Shown here: positions 9,072 through 17,811 of the stretch, piece by piece
Position numbering within the stretch: position 1 is the first letter of the stretch
Layout of the letters: the number at the start of each line of letters is the position of its first letter
Origin: a virus
Length of the DNA stretch: 64,000 nucleotides
Reading direction: 5' to 3' (one strand)
Virus record (IMG/VR): IMGVR_UViG_3300040856_003274
Span: 1 to 64,000 of that record
Translations under genes and position numbers: made by a program
The notes under the pieces: model-generated
What the model was told of the DNA's origin: nothing
The model's database searches: none
What the model saw: the letters and a program-made list of their open reading frames with translations, nothing else

Positions 9072-9477
9072 TGTTAAGAGGTGGTGCTCAGACCTAATCA
9101 AAAAAACTGACCCCTCTGTCGTAGAAAAATCTAACTCTCTAAAGCCCATTCAAAGAGGTGAGACTCTTTTCAAAGTAGGTGAATATGAGATCAATGCTGT
9201 AGAGGGTGAAGACCTCGTACAGCTCAACTGCACCTGTAAGTATTGGCGGTGGCAAGGCCCTGAGTATTGGGCGAAGAAGGGCGGTTATCTGCTCGGAGCG
9301 CCTACGGGATCAGCATCTAAACCTAATGTTAGGGATACTAAAAGTAATCATTTTCTTTGTAAGCACACTGTAGCGGTGCTTAACGACCTAAAGTCTAGGC
9401 AGGAAGCCACTAGGACTAAGCGAGCTTCTATGGTAGAGAGGGTACTCAAATCTTTTGAGAAGAGGGAGATAAAATAA
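9061..9477 (+). CDS. SWIM-type zinc-finger protein
   Basis: 138 residues with a CxC...CxH arrangement typical of SWIM zinc fingers: C57, C59, C100 and H102 (LNCTCKYWRW ... HFLCKHTVAVL). SWIM domains bind DNA or proteins. The C-terminus KRASMVERVLKSFEKREIK has the short element seen in other proteins of this window. It starts inside the end of the preceding gene and its stop overlaps the next ATG (TAATG), so it is translationally coupled to both. Confidence 0.7.
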   Translation: MKGNVKRWCSDLIKKTDPSVVEKSNSLKPIQRGETLFKVGEYEINAVEGEDLVQLNCTCKYWRWQGPEYWAKKGGYLLGAPTGSASKPNVRDTKSNHFLCKHTVAVLNDLKSRQEATRTKRASMVERVLKSFEKREIK

Positions 9478-9860
9478 TGCCTCAATACCCTTACCGATGT
9501 GATCAATGTGACGTGGACGAGATTCGTATTTTGCCTATGTCAGAGTGCAAGACTGAGCAGATGTGCGCCGTATGCGGCAACACTCTTCGCAAACTTTTGA
9601 CCGCCCCTAACGTGATCTTCAAAGGAGATGGGTGGTCTACTAAAAATGAGCGCATTAAGCGCCAAATGAGAGACAAGAATAAGAAGCTCACCGCTAAACA
9701 AAATGAAATGAAGCGCGATGCGCCTAATGTTGACCTAGCGCCTAATGTTGACGGGCAAAGAGTGGACTCATGGTCTGATGCGCAGAAGCTCGCCAAATCA
9801 AAAGGCAAAGATACTAAGAGCTACGAGCCCCTTATCGCCAAAGAGAAGTCTAACAAGTAA
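9477..9860 (+). CDS. FmdB-like zinc-ribbon protein 1
   Basis: 127 residues. The N-terminal zinc ribbon has C8xxC11 and C30xxC33 in the MPQYPYRCDQC setting of the FmdB family, then APNVIFKGDGWSTKNERIKRQMRDKNKKL, a basic helical region, and a tandem APNVDL/APNVDG duplication. Two paralogues lie at 14332 and 27463. The family is common in phage structural regions but its job is not known. It is coupled to the SWIM gene by a TAATG overlap. Confidence 0.8.
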   Translation: MPQYPYRCDQCDVDEIRILPMSECKTEQMCAVCGNTLRKLLTAPNVIFKGDGWSTKNERIKRQMRDKNKKLTAKQNEMKRDAPNVDLAPNVDGQRVDSWSDAQKLAKSKGKDTKSYEPLIAKEKSNK

Positions 9861-9871
9861 GGAGATCGCTT

Positions 9872-10648
9872 ATGAGACTGCCTAGAGACATGATGAGTCT
9901 AATCCAAAGGTCTAAGAACCTTGTCCATTTGAGTATCGCTCGGCGCGAGGGTGTCCTCAAGTACCGCCTCAGCGTAGCAGACACGCTTAACAATGCCTTT
10001 GGCGACCCTACCATTAGAGGAGTCGCTACGGACGTTGGCGGTCTAGGCTCTACGGTGCTCTTTGAAGTGGACGCAGGGGGTGAATACAAGAGCCGATCTG
10101 TGCGTCAAAAGAGGACAGGTTACACAGAAGAGAAGCAAGGCACTAGCACCCGTATCTTCTTTGACATAGATGACTTTGTTGACCCAGCGCCAGTGGGCGG
10201 CACGTCTCCTGTCACGGACGACACTAAAGCCTTTTACTTAAGATTAGAGGCTTTTGAGCAAGCCTCTAACAGCTATGTACTCCAAGAGCAGATACTGGTA
10301 GTGCCTCCGTATGATTTCTTCAATACGAAGTCACCTACGTTCACGATGTGGGGGTACGCTCCTATTTACGGGAAGCCTGCGGATTTCGCTAATGTGCCTG
10401 CTCATTTCCCTACGGAGATGATGAATGTGCATTTGCCCAACTACACCCACACGATTAGCCTTGAGCACTTACATGAGAACGGCAACCCTGTTTTCTTTAC
10501 AACCGCTAGAGGTTCGAGTCCTTCTATCCTGATGCCAGGTAAGACTGTGTTTGTATATTCGGCAGGAGTCCCTGAGCTTCATATTGCATCACTCGGAAAC
10601 GCCGCTGAGCCCTTCTCTCTGACTGCAAGTATTCAGTATTTGGGCTAA
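9872..10648 (+). CDS. Probable virion protein, unknown
   Basis: 258 residues, soluble, mostly beta-strand in appearance (VVPPYDFFNTKSPTFTMWGY; AEPFSLTASIQYLG). No known domain is recognised. Position among probable structural genes, lack of enzyme motifs and a beta-rich C-terminal half fit a virion component. AAGGAG lies 8 nt before the ATG. Confidence 0.6.
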   Translation: MRLPRDMMSLIQRSKNLVHLSIARREGVLKYRLSVADTLNNAFGDPTIRGVATDVGGLGSTVLFEVDAGGEYKSRSVRQKRTGYTEEKQGTSTRIFFDIDDFVDPAPVGGTSPVTDDTKAFYLRLEAFEQASNSYVLQEQILVVPPYDFFNTKSPTFTMWGYAPIYGKPADFANVPAHFPTEMMNVHLPNYTHTISLEHLHENGNPVFFTTARGSSPSILMPGKTVFVYSAGVPELHIASLGNAAEPFSLTASIQYLG

Positions 10649-10687
10649 TCTTTCTTTTCGTTAAAGGCTTTATTAACCTTATCTGTA

Positions 10688-10697
10688 GGTTATAACC
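10688..10697. promoter_or_regulatory. GGTTATAACC palindrome upstream of a structural gene
   Basis: A 10-bp perfect palindrome 21 bp before the ATG at 10719, inside a 70-bp AT-rich gap. It may be an operator or part of a late promoter. Confidence 0.3.
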
Positions 10698-10718
10698 AAA
10701 TTTCAACAGGAGTATCCC

Positions 10719-11315
10719 ATGCAAGGTCTTGCTATTAAGGTTACACATCTCGGACTCACCACTGAGTCACTTCTTCTCGCTGACATCTTCGACGGTACTG
10801 ACGGCCCTGATCACAACCGCCGTAAGCCAGGTGCTGTCTATGTGCCTGCAAACAGCTCAGTTGAGCTCGCTTACACAGATAGCGTAGCGCACTCTTTTGA
10901 GAGTGGCACTATCCGTGGGCTCATCAGCCAAGGTTACGTCTCAGCACGTTTTGTCCTCGGTGATGCTTTCCCTGCTCGCTCACTTAATGTTACGATCCCT
11001 GTCGTTGCAGGCGATGACTCTATCGCGGCAATCGCAGTCCCTGCTGACGGCACTGTTTCTTCAATCACCGCAAGCGTGAACGTTGTCGCTGACGCAGGTA
11101 CGGTTGTTGTTGCTCTCACGGGTGACGGTAACAACCTCCTCGATGCGGCTAACACAGGTGACCTCGCCGCAGGTACTAACACCGCTTCACTCACCGCAAC
11201 CTCTGCTGACCTCGACCTCAGCGCAGGCGACTCTATCGTAGCGACTGTCACCTCTGATAATGGTGGTCTTACTGAGCCTACTCTCGTCACTCTTCAGATT
11301 GAGATTGCAGGCTAA
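10719..11315 (+). CDS. Probable abundant virion protein with C-terminal beta domain
   Basis: 198 residues. The N-terminal half (GLTTESLLLADIF, YVPANSSVELAYTDSVAHSFESGTIRGLI) resembles small phage structural proteins. The C-terminal half is an Ig-like beta domain rich in Ala, Thr, Val and Asp (VVAGDDSIAAIAVPADG ... LVTLQIEIAG). Its own AT-rich leader with a palindrome, an AACAGGAG ribosome site and a strong terminator just downstream make it a single-gene transcript, as expected for a highly expressed capsid or decoration protein. The exact role is inferred. Confidence 0.6.
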   Translation: MQGLAIKVTHLGLTTESLLLADIFDGTDGPDHNRRKPGAVYVPANSSVELAYTDSVAHSFESGTIRGLISQGYVSARFVLGDAFPARSLNVTIPVVAGDDSIAAIAVPADGTVSSITASVNVVADAGTVVVALTGDGNNLLDAANTGDLAAGTNTASLTATSADLDLSAGDSIVATVTSDNGGLTEPTLVTLQIEIAG

Positions 11316-11365
11316 TCTTACAGAGTGAGAGTGGCTTGAGCCTCCTTTAGGGCTCTGCTAAGATT

Positions 11366-11398
11366 AAGGGGAGTTTCTTCAATAGAAGGACTCCCCTT
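11366..11398 (+). terminator. Rho-independent terminator
   Basis: Inverted repeat AAGGGGAGT / ACTCCCCTT (11366-11374 with 11390-11398) with an inner CTTC/GAAG pair, followed by TTTCTCG. It lies after the gene at 10719-11315. Confidence 0.75.
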
Positions 11399-11420
11399 TC
11401 TCGTATTAGGAGACACTGCT

Positions 11421-11651
11421 TTGCGAACCTCCGACTTATATCTCAGCGCGTTCCTCATTACATCAGGTATGAGGCTTCAAGGCAGTCTTCTTGAAGAGGG
11501 CAAAGTAGTATTTGAGTTTGAGGCGCACCGAGATATGAGTCTGTTAAAGCGTGTATATTATAATAAGACAGGAAAGATCCCTGCACGCGAGTACGCAGAG
11601 AATATTAGGCTTCTTAAGAAGAGAGTACATGAGGAGATGAGAAATGGCTGA
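11421..11651 (+). CDS. DUF5659-like small protein
   Basis: 76 residues starting at TTG (RTSDLYLSAFLITSGMRL), with the pattern SDLYL.AFL...G..L.G....G..VF.FE and the end PAREYAENIRLLKKRV, which resembles the DUF5659 family as I recall it. Function unknown. It overlaps the next gene by 8 bp, so it is the lead gene of the following run. Confidence 0.65.
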   Translation: MRTSDLYLSAFLITSGMRLQGSLLEEGKVVFEFEAHRDMSLLKRVYYNKTGKIPAREYAENIRLLKKRVHEEMRNG

Positions 11652-12939
11652 CTTTACTGGCAACCCGTTATTTCTTGTCGGGGGTTCTATCACCGCTCCC
11701 GACACGGGCGATAATATTGTTTTTGATGCTAACAACTTTTCGCTCGACGTAAGCGGTAATGTGACGGTGACGGGTAACCTCGTCGTACAAGGCACGACGG
11801 TTACCGCCAACGCTCAGGATTTAATCGTTGGTGATGATTACCTGACTCTTAACTCAGGCTATACGAGCATGATGGACGCTCAGAGCGGTATCGTGAGCGT
11901 TCTAAGGGCGGGTAACATTTCCTTTAATATTTCTCAGCTAGAGAGCCAAGCTACCACAGGAGGTTTGGCTAAGATTACGCTCACTACAAACAACAGTGCG
12001 GATTTAAGCTTCACCTTTGACGTTGACTATGTGATCCAAATCTCAGGCACAGAGAGTAATGACGGACTTTACATGGTGAATACCGTCACGGGTGGCACTC
12101 CTGATACGTTAGAGATCAGTAGCTCCCCTGCTAACGATTTTGCAGGCGGGGACTTCACAGATGAGACTCCAGCTTCAGGCACTGTTAATGTGGTAGATGT
12201 GAGCGTTCTTAGAACAGCTATGGGCGCGGGTAGCGGTTATGAATATGGGTCTTTAGCAAGTGCGTCAGCGAGTCAGACGGGTTCGATTAGCTACACTTCT
12301 CTTAGCGGGGGAGGGGGCTCTACGCCTACCTTTGACACGGTGTTCTTAGCAGGTCTTTCGGAGTCAGATCGAAACGGCTTAACCGCTCGCGATTATTATG
12401 CTGGGACAGGGATTACTTTCCCTCTTAATCTTGAGTTTAGTAACGGGGATACAGGCTGGGGTGTCGCCCTTAAAATGAAGACAGGTTCTTCTATCTCGAC
12501 ACGAATGAGCAACTCCAACAATGACACCGCGACCTATTACCTTGTAGCAGGTGAGAACATCTCCAAAGGTGACGTTGTTGCGATTAAGAATGACGGGTCG
12601 GGCAACGCTAAGCTCTACGTCGCAGACAATACTACTTCAAACGGCAAAACAGAGGTTGTCGGTATGGCGGTAGAGGATGCTTCTAGCGGTGGCTTCGTCC
12701 ATATGATTTGTATTCAAGGTCAGCTCGCATACTCTAACACAGACACAAGCGCTTTCCTCGCCACTACAGTAGGCGCTCCGCTCTATTTGGGTGCTACAGG
12801 GGACGTGACCTCAACTGCGCCTACAGTGTCGGGCTCAACGGTTGTGAGAGTAGGGTATCTTGTTCAGCGTTATGACGTAGCAAACTCGATTGAGACTACC
12901 TTATTCTTCTCACCTCAGACCATCGGTGTGAACAACTAA
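11644..12939 (+). CDS. Fibre-like structural protein
   Basis: 431 residues. The N-terminal segment (VSGNVTVTGNLVVQGTTVTANAQDLIVGDDYLTLNSG) is the beta-rich repeat style found in phage fibre and neck proteins. The C-terminal ~120 residues (AGENISKGDVVAIKNDGSGNAKL...) resemble small virion decoration domains with the ISKGDVVA start. No catalytic motifs. Its stop overlaps the next ATG by one base (TAATG). Fibre, spike or head decoration are all possible. Confidence 0.65.
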   Translation: MADFTGNPLFLVGGSITAPDTGDNIVFDANNFSLDVSGNVTVTGNLVVQGTTVTANAQDLIVGDDYLTLNSGYTSMMDAQSGIVSVLRAGNISFNISQLESQATTGGLAKITLTTNNSADLSFTFDVDYVIQISGTESNDGLYMVNTVTGGTPDTLEISSSPANDFAGGDFTDETPASGTVNVVDVSVLRTAMGAGSGYEYGSLASASASQTGSISYTSLSGGGGSTPTFDTVFLAGLSESDRNGLTARDYYAGTGITFPLNLEFSNGDTGWGVALKMKTGSSISTRMSNSNNDTATYYLVAGENISKGDVVAIKNDGSGNAKLYVADNTTSNGKTEVVGMAVEDASSGGFVHMICIQGQLAYSNTDTSAFLATTVGAPLYLGATGDVTSTAPTVSGSTVVRVGYLVQRYDVANSIETTLFFSPQTIGVNN

Positions 12940-13835
12940 TGGCTACGTCTTTTCACCCTACACAAGAACTAAGCAGGGGCGACCTTGATATTTACTTAGT
13001 GGATAATCAAGACGCGCCCGTAAACGCTTACGAGATTTCTTTTGCGCTCTACTTCGTAGACCCTGCAACCCAGCAAGAGGTCTTAATCGGTGGAGCACAA
13101 CGAGTACCAGCTAACCCTTCGATAGGTGAATATTACGCGCCTTTGCTTATACCGCCCTCGGCGCAGTTTGGCTCTTACAGGATCAGGTGGGTTTTTAAAC
13201 AGCTCGCTAACACTCCTGAGCAAACCGTGGTTCAGGAGTTTACGGTTGTAGATAAGGGGCTCAGGAACATCTCTAATGTTATGTCGGCTAATCAACGTAG
13301 CATGGTTGATAAGCTGAGGCTTTTGATTAGAGATCAGAACCCTGACAAATATTATCATTTCCGCCCGCCTACCTCAGAAGAAAACATCTCTCAGTTTAAC
13401 CGAGTGTTCGGTCAGATATGGGAAGATGAGGAGCTACTAGAGTATCTTGAGCGGTCTTTAGATTGGTTCAATATGTTTCCTCCTGAGACTGAGACACTCA
13501 ATACGATAGACAAGCTCGTACAGAACAAACCTGCGTGGCGCACTGCAATCTTATGGGGCGCGATTAGCCATGCTATGTATGCCTTAAGCGCTAACTGGAC
13601 TGCCGATGAGTTTGACTACTCCATCGGAGGGATTTCTTTGAACCTAGAGAAGTCTTCTAAATATGAGAGCCTCAAACAGAGCGCGGAGACGTATTTTGAT
13701 AAGGCTACCGAGGCTAAGGCTCGCACCACTAAGATTATACGAGGTCTTCAGCAACCTAAGTACGGGATCGGTGTGAGAAGCGCCTTCGGCCCGAACGTGG
13801 GGCGCGGTGTTCTTTCTCCCCGTAACTTTATTTGA
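12939..13835 (+). CDS. Probable structural (connector/neck) protein
   Basis: 298 residues. The N-terminal ~105 residues form a beta-sandwich-like domain (LSRGDLDIYLVDNQDAPVNAYEIS...). A helical domain (MSANQRSMVDKLRLLIRDQNP ... YLERSLDWFNMFPPETETL) follows, and a glycine-containing tail (KYGIGVRSAFGPNVGRG) ends the protein. The mix resembles head-tail connector or baseplate-linking proteins but no family is certain. It is translationally coupled to the fibre-like gene. Confidence 0.55.
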   Translation: MATSFHPTQELSRGDLDIYLVDNQDAPVNAYEISFALYFVDPATQQEVLIGGAQRVPANPSIGEYYAPLLIPPSAQFGSYRIRWVFKQLANTPEQTVVQEFTVVDKGLRNISNVMSANQRSMVDKLRLLIRDQNPDKYYHFRPPTSEENISQFNRVFGQIWEDEELLEYLERSLDWFNMFPPETETLNTIDKLVQNKPAWRTAILWGAISHAMYALSANWTADEFDYSIGGISLNLEKSSKYESLKQSAETYFDKATEAKARTTKIIRGLQQPKYGIGVRSAFGPNVGRGVLSPRNFI

Positions 13836-13877
13836 TGCCGCTACGCCAGGTGGTTAAATTCTATAAGGATTGACGTA

Positions 13878-14318
13878 ATGACTCTCGTAATCTTATTCGA
13901 CAAGCTCCCTAAGAAAAGACAACGCATATCTCCAGCCGACTTAATCGGCGCGGGCTCTCTGCGTAGGAGGCGCAAGCGTGCGTCTTCTACAGGAGGGGAC
14001 TGTTATGAAGCCAACGGCAAATACTTTATGGAGCATTGCCATAAAAACCCTAATCTTAGGCTTGTGCATGGCGAGGTGAGCGGGCAAGGTGAGCTCCACG
14101 ACACGACTTTCGGACATTGTTGGGTAGTAGAGGGCAATCAAGTGCTTGACTTTTCTAATGGAAGAGAAGTTAAACTACCTAAGATGATCTATTACGCGAT
14201 AGGTAACGTCGAGTGGATCAACAACTTTTACGAATATGACGCTCAGTCTTTCCACGATAACATTAGCCGTTATGGTCATTGGGGGCCTTGGGACTTGAAG
14301 ACTCGTAGCGGGCTCTAA
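13878..14318 (+). CDS. Putative cysteine peptidase or transglutaminase-like protein
   Basis: 146 residues. A conserved-looking Cys-His-Asp arrangement is visible: C42 in GGDCYEANGKYF, H80 in FGHCWVV and D91 in VLDFSNG, which fits a papain-like fold. It ends GHWGPWDL. A basic stretch and KRASS lie directly before the catalytic-cysteine block (RRRRKRASSTGGDC), so N-terminal trimming could expose the active domain. I have seen similar proteins in other phages but know no named role. Catalysis is inferred from the residue order only. Confidence 0.5.
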   Translation: MTLVILFDKLPKKRQRISPADLIGAGSLRRRRKRASSTGGDCYEANGKYFMEHCHKNPNLRLVHGEVSGQGELHDTTFGHCWVVEGNQVLDFSNGREVKLPKMIYYAIGNVEWINNFYEYDAQSFHDNISRYGHWGPWDLKTRSGL

Positions 14319-14331
14319 GAAAGGTAATCTA

Positions 14332-14529
14332 ATGCCGACTTATCCTTACAAATGCCATGAGTGCGGGAAACGCTTTGAGGTAATCCAAAAGATCAGTGCT
14401 GAGAAGCACACTCAGTGCGCTCAAGTGAACCCTTCCTGTGAAAAAAAGACAGCTCCTGTTGAGCGTATGATCGCTAACCCTAGCTTCGTCTTAAAAGGCG
14501 GAGGCTGGTATAAAGATGGGTACAGCTAA
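14332..14529 (+). CDS. FmdB-like zinc-ribbon protein 2
   Basis: 65 residues. MPTYPYKCHECGKRFEV with C8 and C11, a second cysteine pair further on, then NPSFVLKGGGWYKDGY, the usual FmdB ending. It is a paralogue of the genes at 9477 and 27463. The next gene begins inside it (14 bp overlap). Confidence 0.8.
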   Translation: MPTYPYKCHECGKRFEVIQKISAEKHTQCAQVNPSCEKKTAPVERMIANPSFVLKGGGWYKDGYS

Positions 14530-14809
14530 GAAAGCGCCCAAAAAGAAGAGCACTGATAGTAGACAGCAGGTAAAAAAATATCGGCTTTGTGTTGTCTGTA
14601 ATGAGCTGTTCTTCTCCGTTAAGGTGGATAACCTTACATGCTCTAGGGAGTGCCTTAAAAGAGGCAGGCTTTATAAAGAGGCGCGAGAGAGGGTAGAGGG
14701 GAAGCGTGACAGCGGTGAGCTAGATGTAAGGTTTGAGAACACCCCTAGCACATCTATTATGCTCTCAGCTATCAGCCACCTCATCCCCGCCGAAGAGGAA
14801 AAAAAATAA
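14516..14809 (+). CDS. Small zinc-finger protein
   Basis: 97 residues with one four-cysteine zinc ribbon (YRLCVVCNELFFSVKVDN then TCSRECLKRG) between a lysine-rich N-terminus and a charged C-terminus. It probably binds nucleic acid or protein. It overlaps the FmdB-like gene and is followed by an AT-rich terminator. Confidence 0.65.
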   Translation: MGTAKKAPKKKSTDSRQQVKKYRLCVVCNELFFSVKVDNLTCSRECLKRGRLYKEARERVEGKRDSGELDVRFENTPSTSIMLSAISHLIPAEEEKK

Positions 14810-14836
14810 AAAAATGGCTTCCCTATCCCATTTTTT
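14809..14836 (+). terminator. AT-rich hairpin with T-run
   Basis: Arms AAAAAATGG (14809-14817) and CCATTTTTT (14828-14836), at the stop codon of the zinc-finger gene. It looks like a weak intrinsic terminator closing the preceding run. Confidence 0.5.
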
Positions 14837-14902
14837 AGTGTAGATTGGTTGCAAGGGCGCTATTGGAGCACCCTACAACACTATCCACGCTAAGGGGATA
14901 AC

Positions 14903-15469
14903 ATGAGCACATATGCAGAGATTAACAGGGCTGATTTAGAGGGCTTTCTCGACTCTACAGGCTTGTCTTGGTACAGGAAGGAAGATACCGCAGGTGTCTA
15001 TCTCTTGTGCGTGAGCCCAAAGGTCGCGATCCGACTCTCTTCCACACTCAAAGGTGACGGTTCGGAGTGCGGTGTCGCCTGTGGAGGCGCGTCAATGAAG
15101 CTAGACTTAGTGTCGCGTCTTGACGGCACTTGTCTTAACCGTAAGGCGAGCAAGCAGTCTCGTTACCATCGGACTCTCCAATGGGAGAAAAACTGGGGTC
15201 GAGGGGTCAAGCATTGGGAGAAGGTTTACGCTGAGAAAGCTGACTTTTATGATCGTATCGCTCAGAAGCGTAAAGACCTCGCTACGATTGATGCCCAGGC
15301 TCTCCGTGACCTTTACAAGAAAACGAGAGCCTTAGCGCGTCAAGCAGGGGCGCTTAACTCAGTGCAGGTGTCTGAGACGCTTAGTTTCATCACTCAGATT
15401 GGGAGGGCGCGTGTCGCAGGCAATCCTCTCAAGCCTTGGGAGTGTGTGAAGCTGAGCTATCTTGTTTGA
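14903..15469 (+). CDS. Unknown protein
   Basis: 188 residues, not recognised. Residues 1-70 look alpha/beta with several cysteines (SSTLKGDGSECGVACGGASMKL). The C-terminal half is basic and helical (WEKNWGRGVKHWEKVYAEKADFYDRIAQKRKDL). It begins after AAGGGG in a fresh leader behind a terminator, so it starts a new transcript. An upstream TTGCAA near 14850 could be part of a promoter. Confidence 0.6.
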   Translation: MSTYAEINRADLEGFLDSTGLSWYRKEDTAGVYLLCVSPKVAIRLSSTLKGDGSECGVACGGASMKLDLVSRLDGTCLNRKASKQSRYHRTLQWEKNWGRGVKHWEKVYAEKADFYDRIAQKRKDLATIDAQALRDLYKKTRALARQAGALNSVQVSETLSFITQIGRARVAGNPLKPWECVKLSYLV

Positions 15470-15489
15470 TTGGTAGAGAGGAGCATAAG

Positions 15490-16254
15490 ATGATCTGTAA
15501 TATTTGTAATGACACTGGTATATATCACGCTAACACAGGCTCAGGCACATTTGATGAAATATTATACAACATTTTCGCATCGCCTTCGTCTATATTCCAT
15601 GAGCAGTTTGTTGGTCACAATTATACCTGTTCTCACTGTACTAAAGGTGCTCAAGTGCGCAGAGATCGTGATCGACGTGTACAAGCTGAGAAGAGGCGCA
15701 AGGCTCAGGCGGAAGAAAAGGCTCAGGAGGAAAAAAGACGGAGGCGGGAGGCTGAAGCTAAGTGGAGACGTGAGATTTGGAAAGTAATACAGGATTTAGT
15801 AGCACCTTGTGAGGAAGCCTTAAAATACGGAAACCTTGATCACATTGACCATCTACATAAGCGAAACCACCTTGTGAGATTAAAGGATAAGGTGCATTTA
15901 GCTCAGGAGTGGGCGCTTAATGAAGCTCTTGATATACCTGATGACGGTACTGCTTGGTCGAGGTCACACCCTAATATGCTAGGGGTTAAGATTGTGAGCC
16001 TTGATGACCGAGAGGAGAGGCTTAAGTGGGTCAAAGAGAAAGTGCCTTTCGCATTGAAAGCGCATGAGGACTATTACCATGCTCTTGATAACTACCCTGC
16101 TCTTTATCAGATCGAAGATATTCTTGTTCCTCTTCGTATGTATGTGCTCAAAAGCCTTCCTGCTTACGCTAATGACGACATTTATATTAACCAAGAGTAT
16201 CAGAAGCTCTCGTCTCTCGTAGAGGCTTACAAGAGCGGAGAGGTTGAAAAATGA
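15490..16254 (+). CDS. Zinc-finger plus coiled-coil protein
   Basis: 254 residues from ATG 15490, chosen because GAGAGGAG lies 6 nt upstream. An upstream in-frame start at 15436 lies inside the previous gene. CNICNDTG near residue 3 and CSHC near 43 form a DnaJ-like CxxC pair, followed by a long charged helix (RRDRDRRVQAEKRRKAQAEE...). The C-terminal half is helical and unrecognised. Its TGA overlaps the next ATG (ATGA). Confidence 0.6.
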   Translation: MICNICNDTGIYHANTGSGTFDEILYNIFASPSSIFHEQFVGHNYTCSHCTKGAQVRRDRDRRVQAEKRRKAQAEEKAQEEKRRRREAEAKWRREIWKVIQDLVAPCEEALKYGNLDHIDHLHKRNHLVRLKDKVHLAQEWALNEALDIPDDGTAWSRSHPNMLGVKIVSLDDREERLKWVKEKVPFALKAHEDYYHALDNYPALYQIEDILVPLRMYVLKSLPAYANDDIYINQEYQKLSSLVEAYKSGEVEK

Positions 16255-16619
16255 TCCATTTCTCTAAAGTACATAAGTCGGACGATTTTGGTGGTCGCGA
16301 TTGGACAATCTACTATTCTCACAACAACAATCCCGTAGGGGCTATTAAAAAGACCGTAACGAGCACATCTACCTTTTACACGATAGAGGCGATGGACACA
16401 GTGCTCACTGAGCGAGAACACGTTTTCCGATTTAACTACAGCGACGGGACGGAGGGAGTCCATTTTGTCAGGCTAGAGGATAGCTATAGGACTCTCCGTA
16501 TCGCGAAAGAGAAGGCTAGAGAAGTTTTCAACAAGGATAGAGACTTTCTCATCTACGTCTTAACTAACCAAATGACTCATAAAATAACCCGCAGGGTCAA
16601 CCGAGCGTGGTCTAAGTGA
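16251..16619 (+). CDS. Unknown small protein
   Basis: 122 residues, alpha/beta in appearance, with no recognised domain. Residues about 9-17 (KSDDFGGRDW) resemble DDHFAGRDW in the protein at 18997, perhaps by chance. It is coupled to the preceding gene by an ATGA overlap. Confidence 0.55.
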   Translation: MIHFSKVHKSDDFGGRDWTIYYSHNNNPVGAIKKTVTSTSTFYTIEAMDTVLTEREHVFRFNYSDGTEGVHFVRLEDSYRTLRIAKEKAREVFNKDRDFLIYVLTNQMTHKITRRVNRAWSK

Positions 16620-16635
16620 GAGGGAAGGTAAACGA

Positions 16636-16989
16636 ATGAGCGCAACGGCTACTGTTATAACTCCGATACAGATAAGCTCAAACTCAAAAGAGTTTTTGAG
16701 AACGAGAAAAATCCCTAGGACAGACTACGGTCAAATCATTGAGGTAACCTGGGTCGAGGAGTGGGTGAAGGGAGAAGACTCCAAGACTGAGGTTGCGTTT
16801 ACGAGACTATTCGACGGTTATAAGACTGTGAAGTGGGATCGCGCAACGAGCTTCGCTTTTAAGTTAGCGGTAGGTAACTGCTCTAGTTTAGACAGAAGAA
16901 AGGCATGGGAGATGACAAAGGATAACGCTTTAGACGGCGGGGCTTTCCTCAAGGTTATCAGTGTAGAGCTATCCGTGAGGTTTACATGA
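16636..16989 (+). CDS. Unknown small protein
   Basis: 117 residues, no recognised motif. It has a beta-type pattern (GQIIEVTWVEEWVKGEDSKTEVAF). GGGAAGG lies upstream of the ATG, and the stop overlaps the next ATG by 4 bp. Confidence 0.55.
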   Translation: MSATATVITPIQISSNSKEFLRTRKIPRTDYGQIIEVTWVEEWVKGEDSKTEVAFTRLFDGYKTVKWDRATSFAFKLAVGNCSSLDRRKAWEMTKDNALDGGAFLKVISVELSVRFT

Positions 16990-17291
16990 GTACAATGACA
17001 GGACTCTCTTTGATGCTTATGGTCGTAACCTTCTTGGCGACTGTCTGCTACTACCGTAGAGAGATTATGTTAAAAGAAAGGCTCAGACGAGAGTGTATCT
17101 TTCTTCATAAGGACATCCTTGAGCTCCAGCTCCAGCTAGGAGAGCCTTTGTACGGAGCTAACCTTTTCGACACAGAGTTAGAGCAATACTCCAAGAGCGT
17201 GACTAACTTATCGTGGTTTAAAGATAGACTAAAGAGGCACGAAGCAACCTTGCTAGACAAGATAGATAGCAAGGAGTGCAATGTGCTCTAG
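16986..17291 (+). CDS. Small membrane protein
   Basis: 101 residues. One N-terminal membrane helix (TGLSLMLMVVTFLATVCYY, about 4-22) is followed by a basic stop and a long helix (EIMLKERLRRECIFLHKDIL). The layout resembles inner-membrane spanin subunits or other small phage membrane proteins. No lipoprotein partner overlaps it. It is coupled to the preceding gene (ATGA) and ends the run. Confidence 0.55.
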   Translation: MSTMTGLSLMLMVVTFLATVCYYRREIMLKERLRRECIFLHKDILELQLQLGEPLYGANLFDTELEQYSKSVTNLSWFKDRLKRHEATLLDKIDSKECNVL

Positions 17292-17399
17292 GACGAGATT
17301 TAGTGATGACCCGTGAGAACGTAGAGACACTATCATCTAGAGGTAGGGAACAATACTTTCAAATGCTCCACTGACCATATCGTTAGACTTTAGTGACTC

Positions 17400-17777
17400 T
17401 TAGCCCTCTCGCCAGTCTTGGATTTCTAGGGTCTGCCCTTTTCTCTCAACAAACTTTTTTACGTAGAGAGCAAGAGACATTCCATCTTTCGTCATGACTC
17501 TTAGATTACCAATACTCCCACCACCAAAGAAATGAGTATTATGAAACATAGCCTCATCATCCTCTACTGTCACACGATTAAATTTCGACTCAAGAACCAA
17601 GTTAACGATTTGCCTGTGAGAGAGTAGTTTATTAGTGTATGTAGGTCTTTCTCTCGCTCCTAGAGGGTATTCAGTGTGGATGACTTGTTCTTTAGCGGAA
17701 GCGGTTCTTTTAAGACGAGCGACTCTCATCTCAAGATCGTTAAGATCGTTAAGGATTTCTGAAGCTGTTCTTCTCAT
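17400..17777 (-). CDS. Small protein with MRRTAS N-terminus
   Basis: 125 residues from the ATG at 17777, chosen because GGAGAAAG precedes it and because the N-terminus then matches that of the protein at 39685: MRRTASEIL[NS]D[LI].DL...RVA.L. After this shared ~22-residue segment the two proteins differ. KRTAS follows at about residue 27. The rest (VTVEDDEAMFHNTHFFGGG...MSLALYVKKF) is unrecognised. A shared leader on different bodies suggests a targeting or processing signal. Confidence 0.65.
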   Translation of the reverse strand: MRRTASEILNDLNDLEMRVARLKRTASAKEQVIHTEYPLGARERPTYTNKLLSHRQIVNLVLESKFNRVTVEDDEAMFHNTHFFGGGSIGNLRVMTKDGMSLALYVKKFVERKGQTLEIQDWREG

Positions 17778-17811
17778 GGTCTTTCTCCGTTCATGAGTGG
17801 TTATGGACACC

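Noticed and set aside
10505-10525. GGTTCGAGTCC, a tRNA T-arm-like sequence
   Set aside because: It lies inside the coding frame of the gene at 9872-10648, and no D-arm, anticodon arm or acceptor stem is visible around it.
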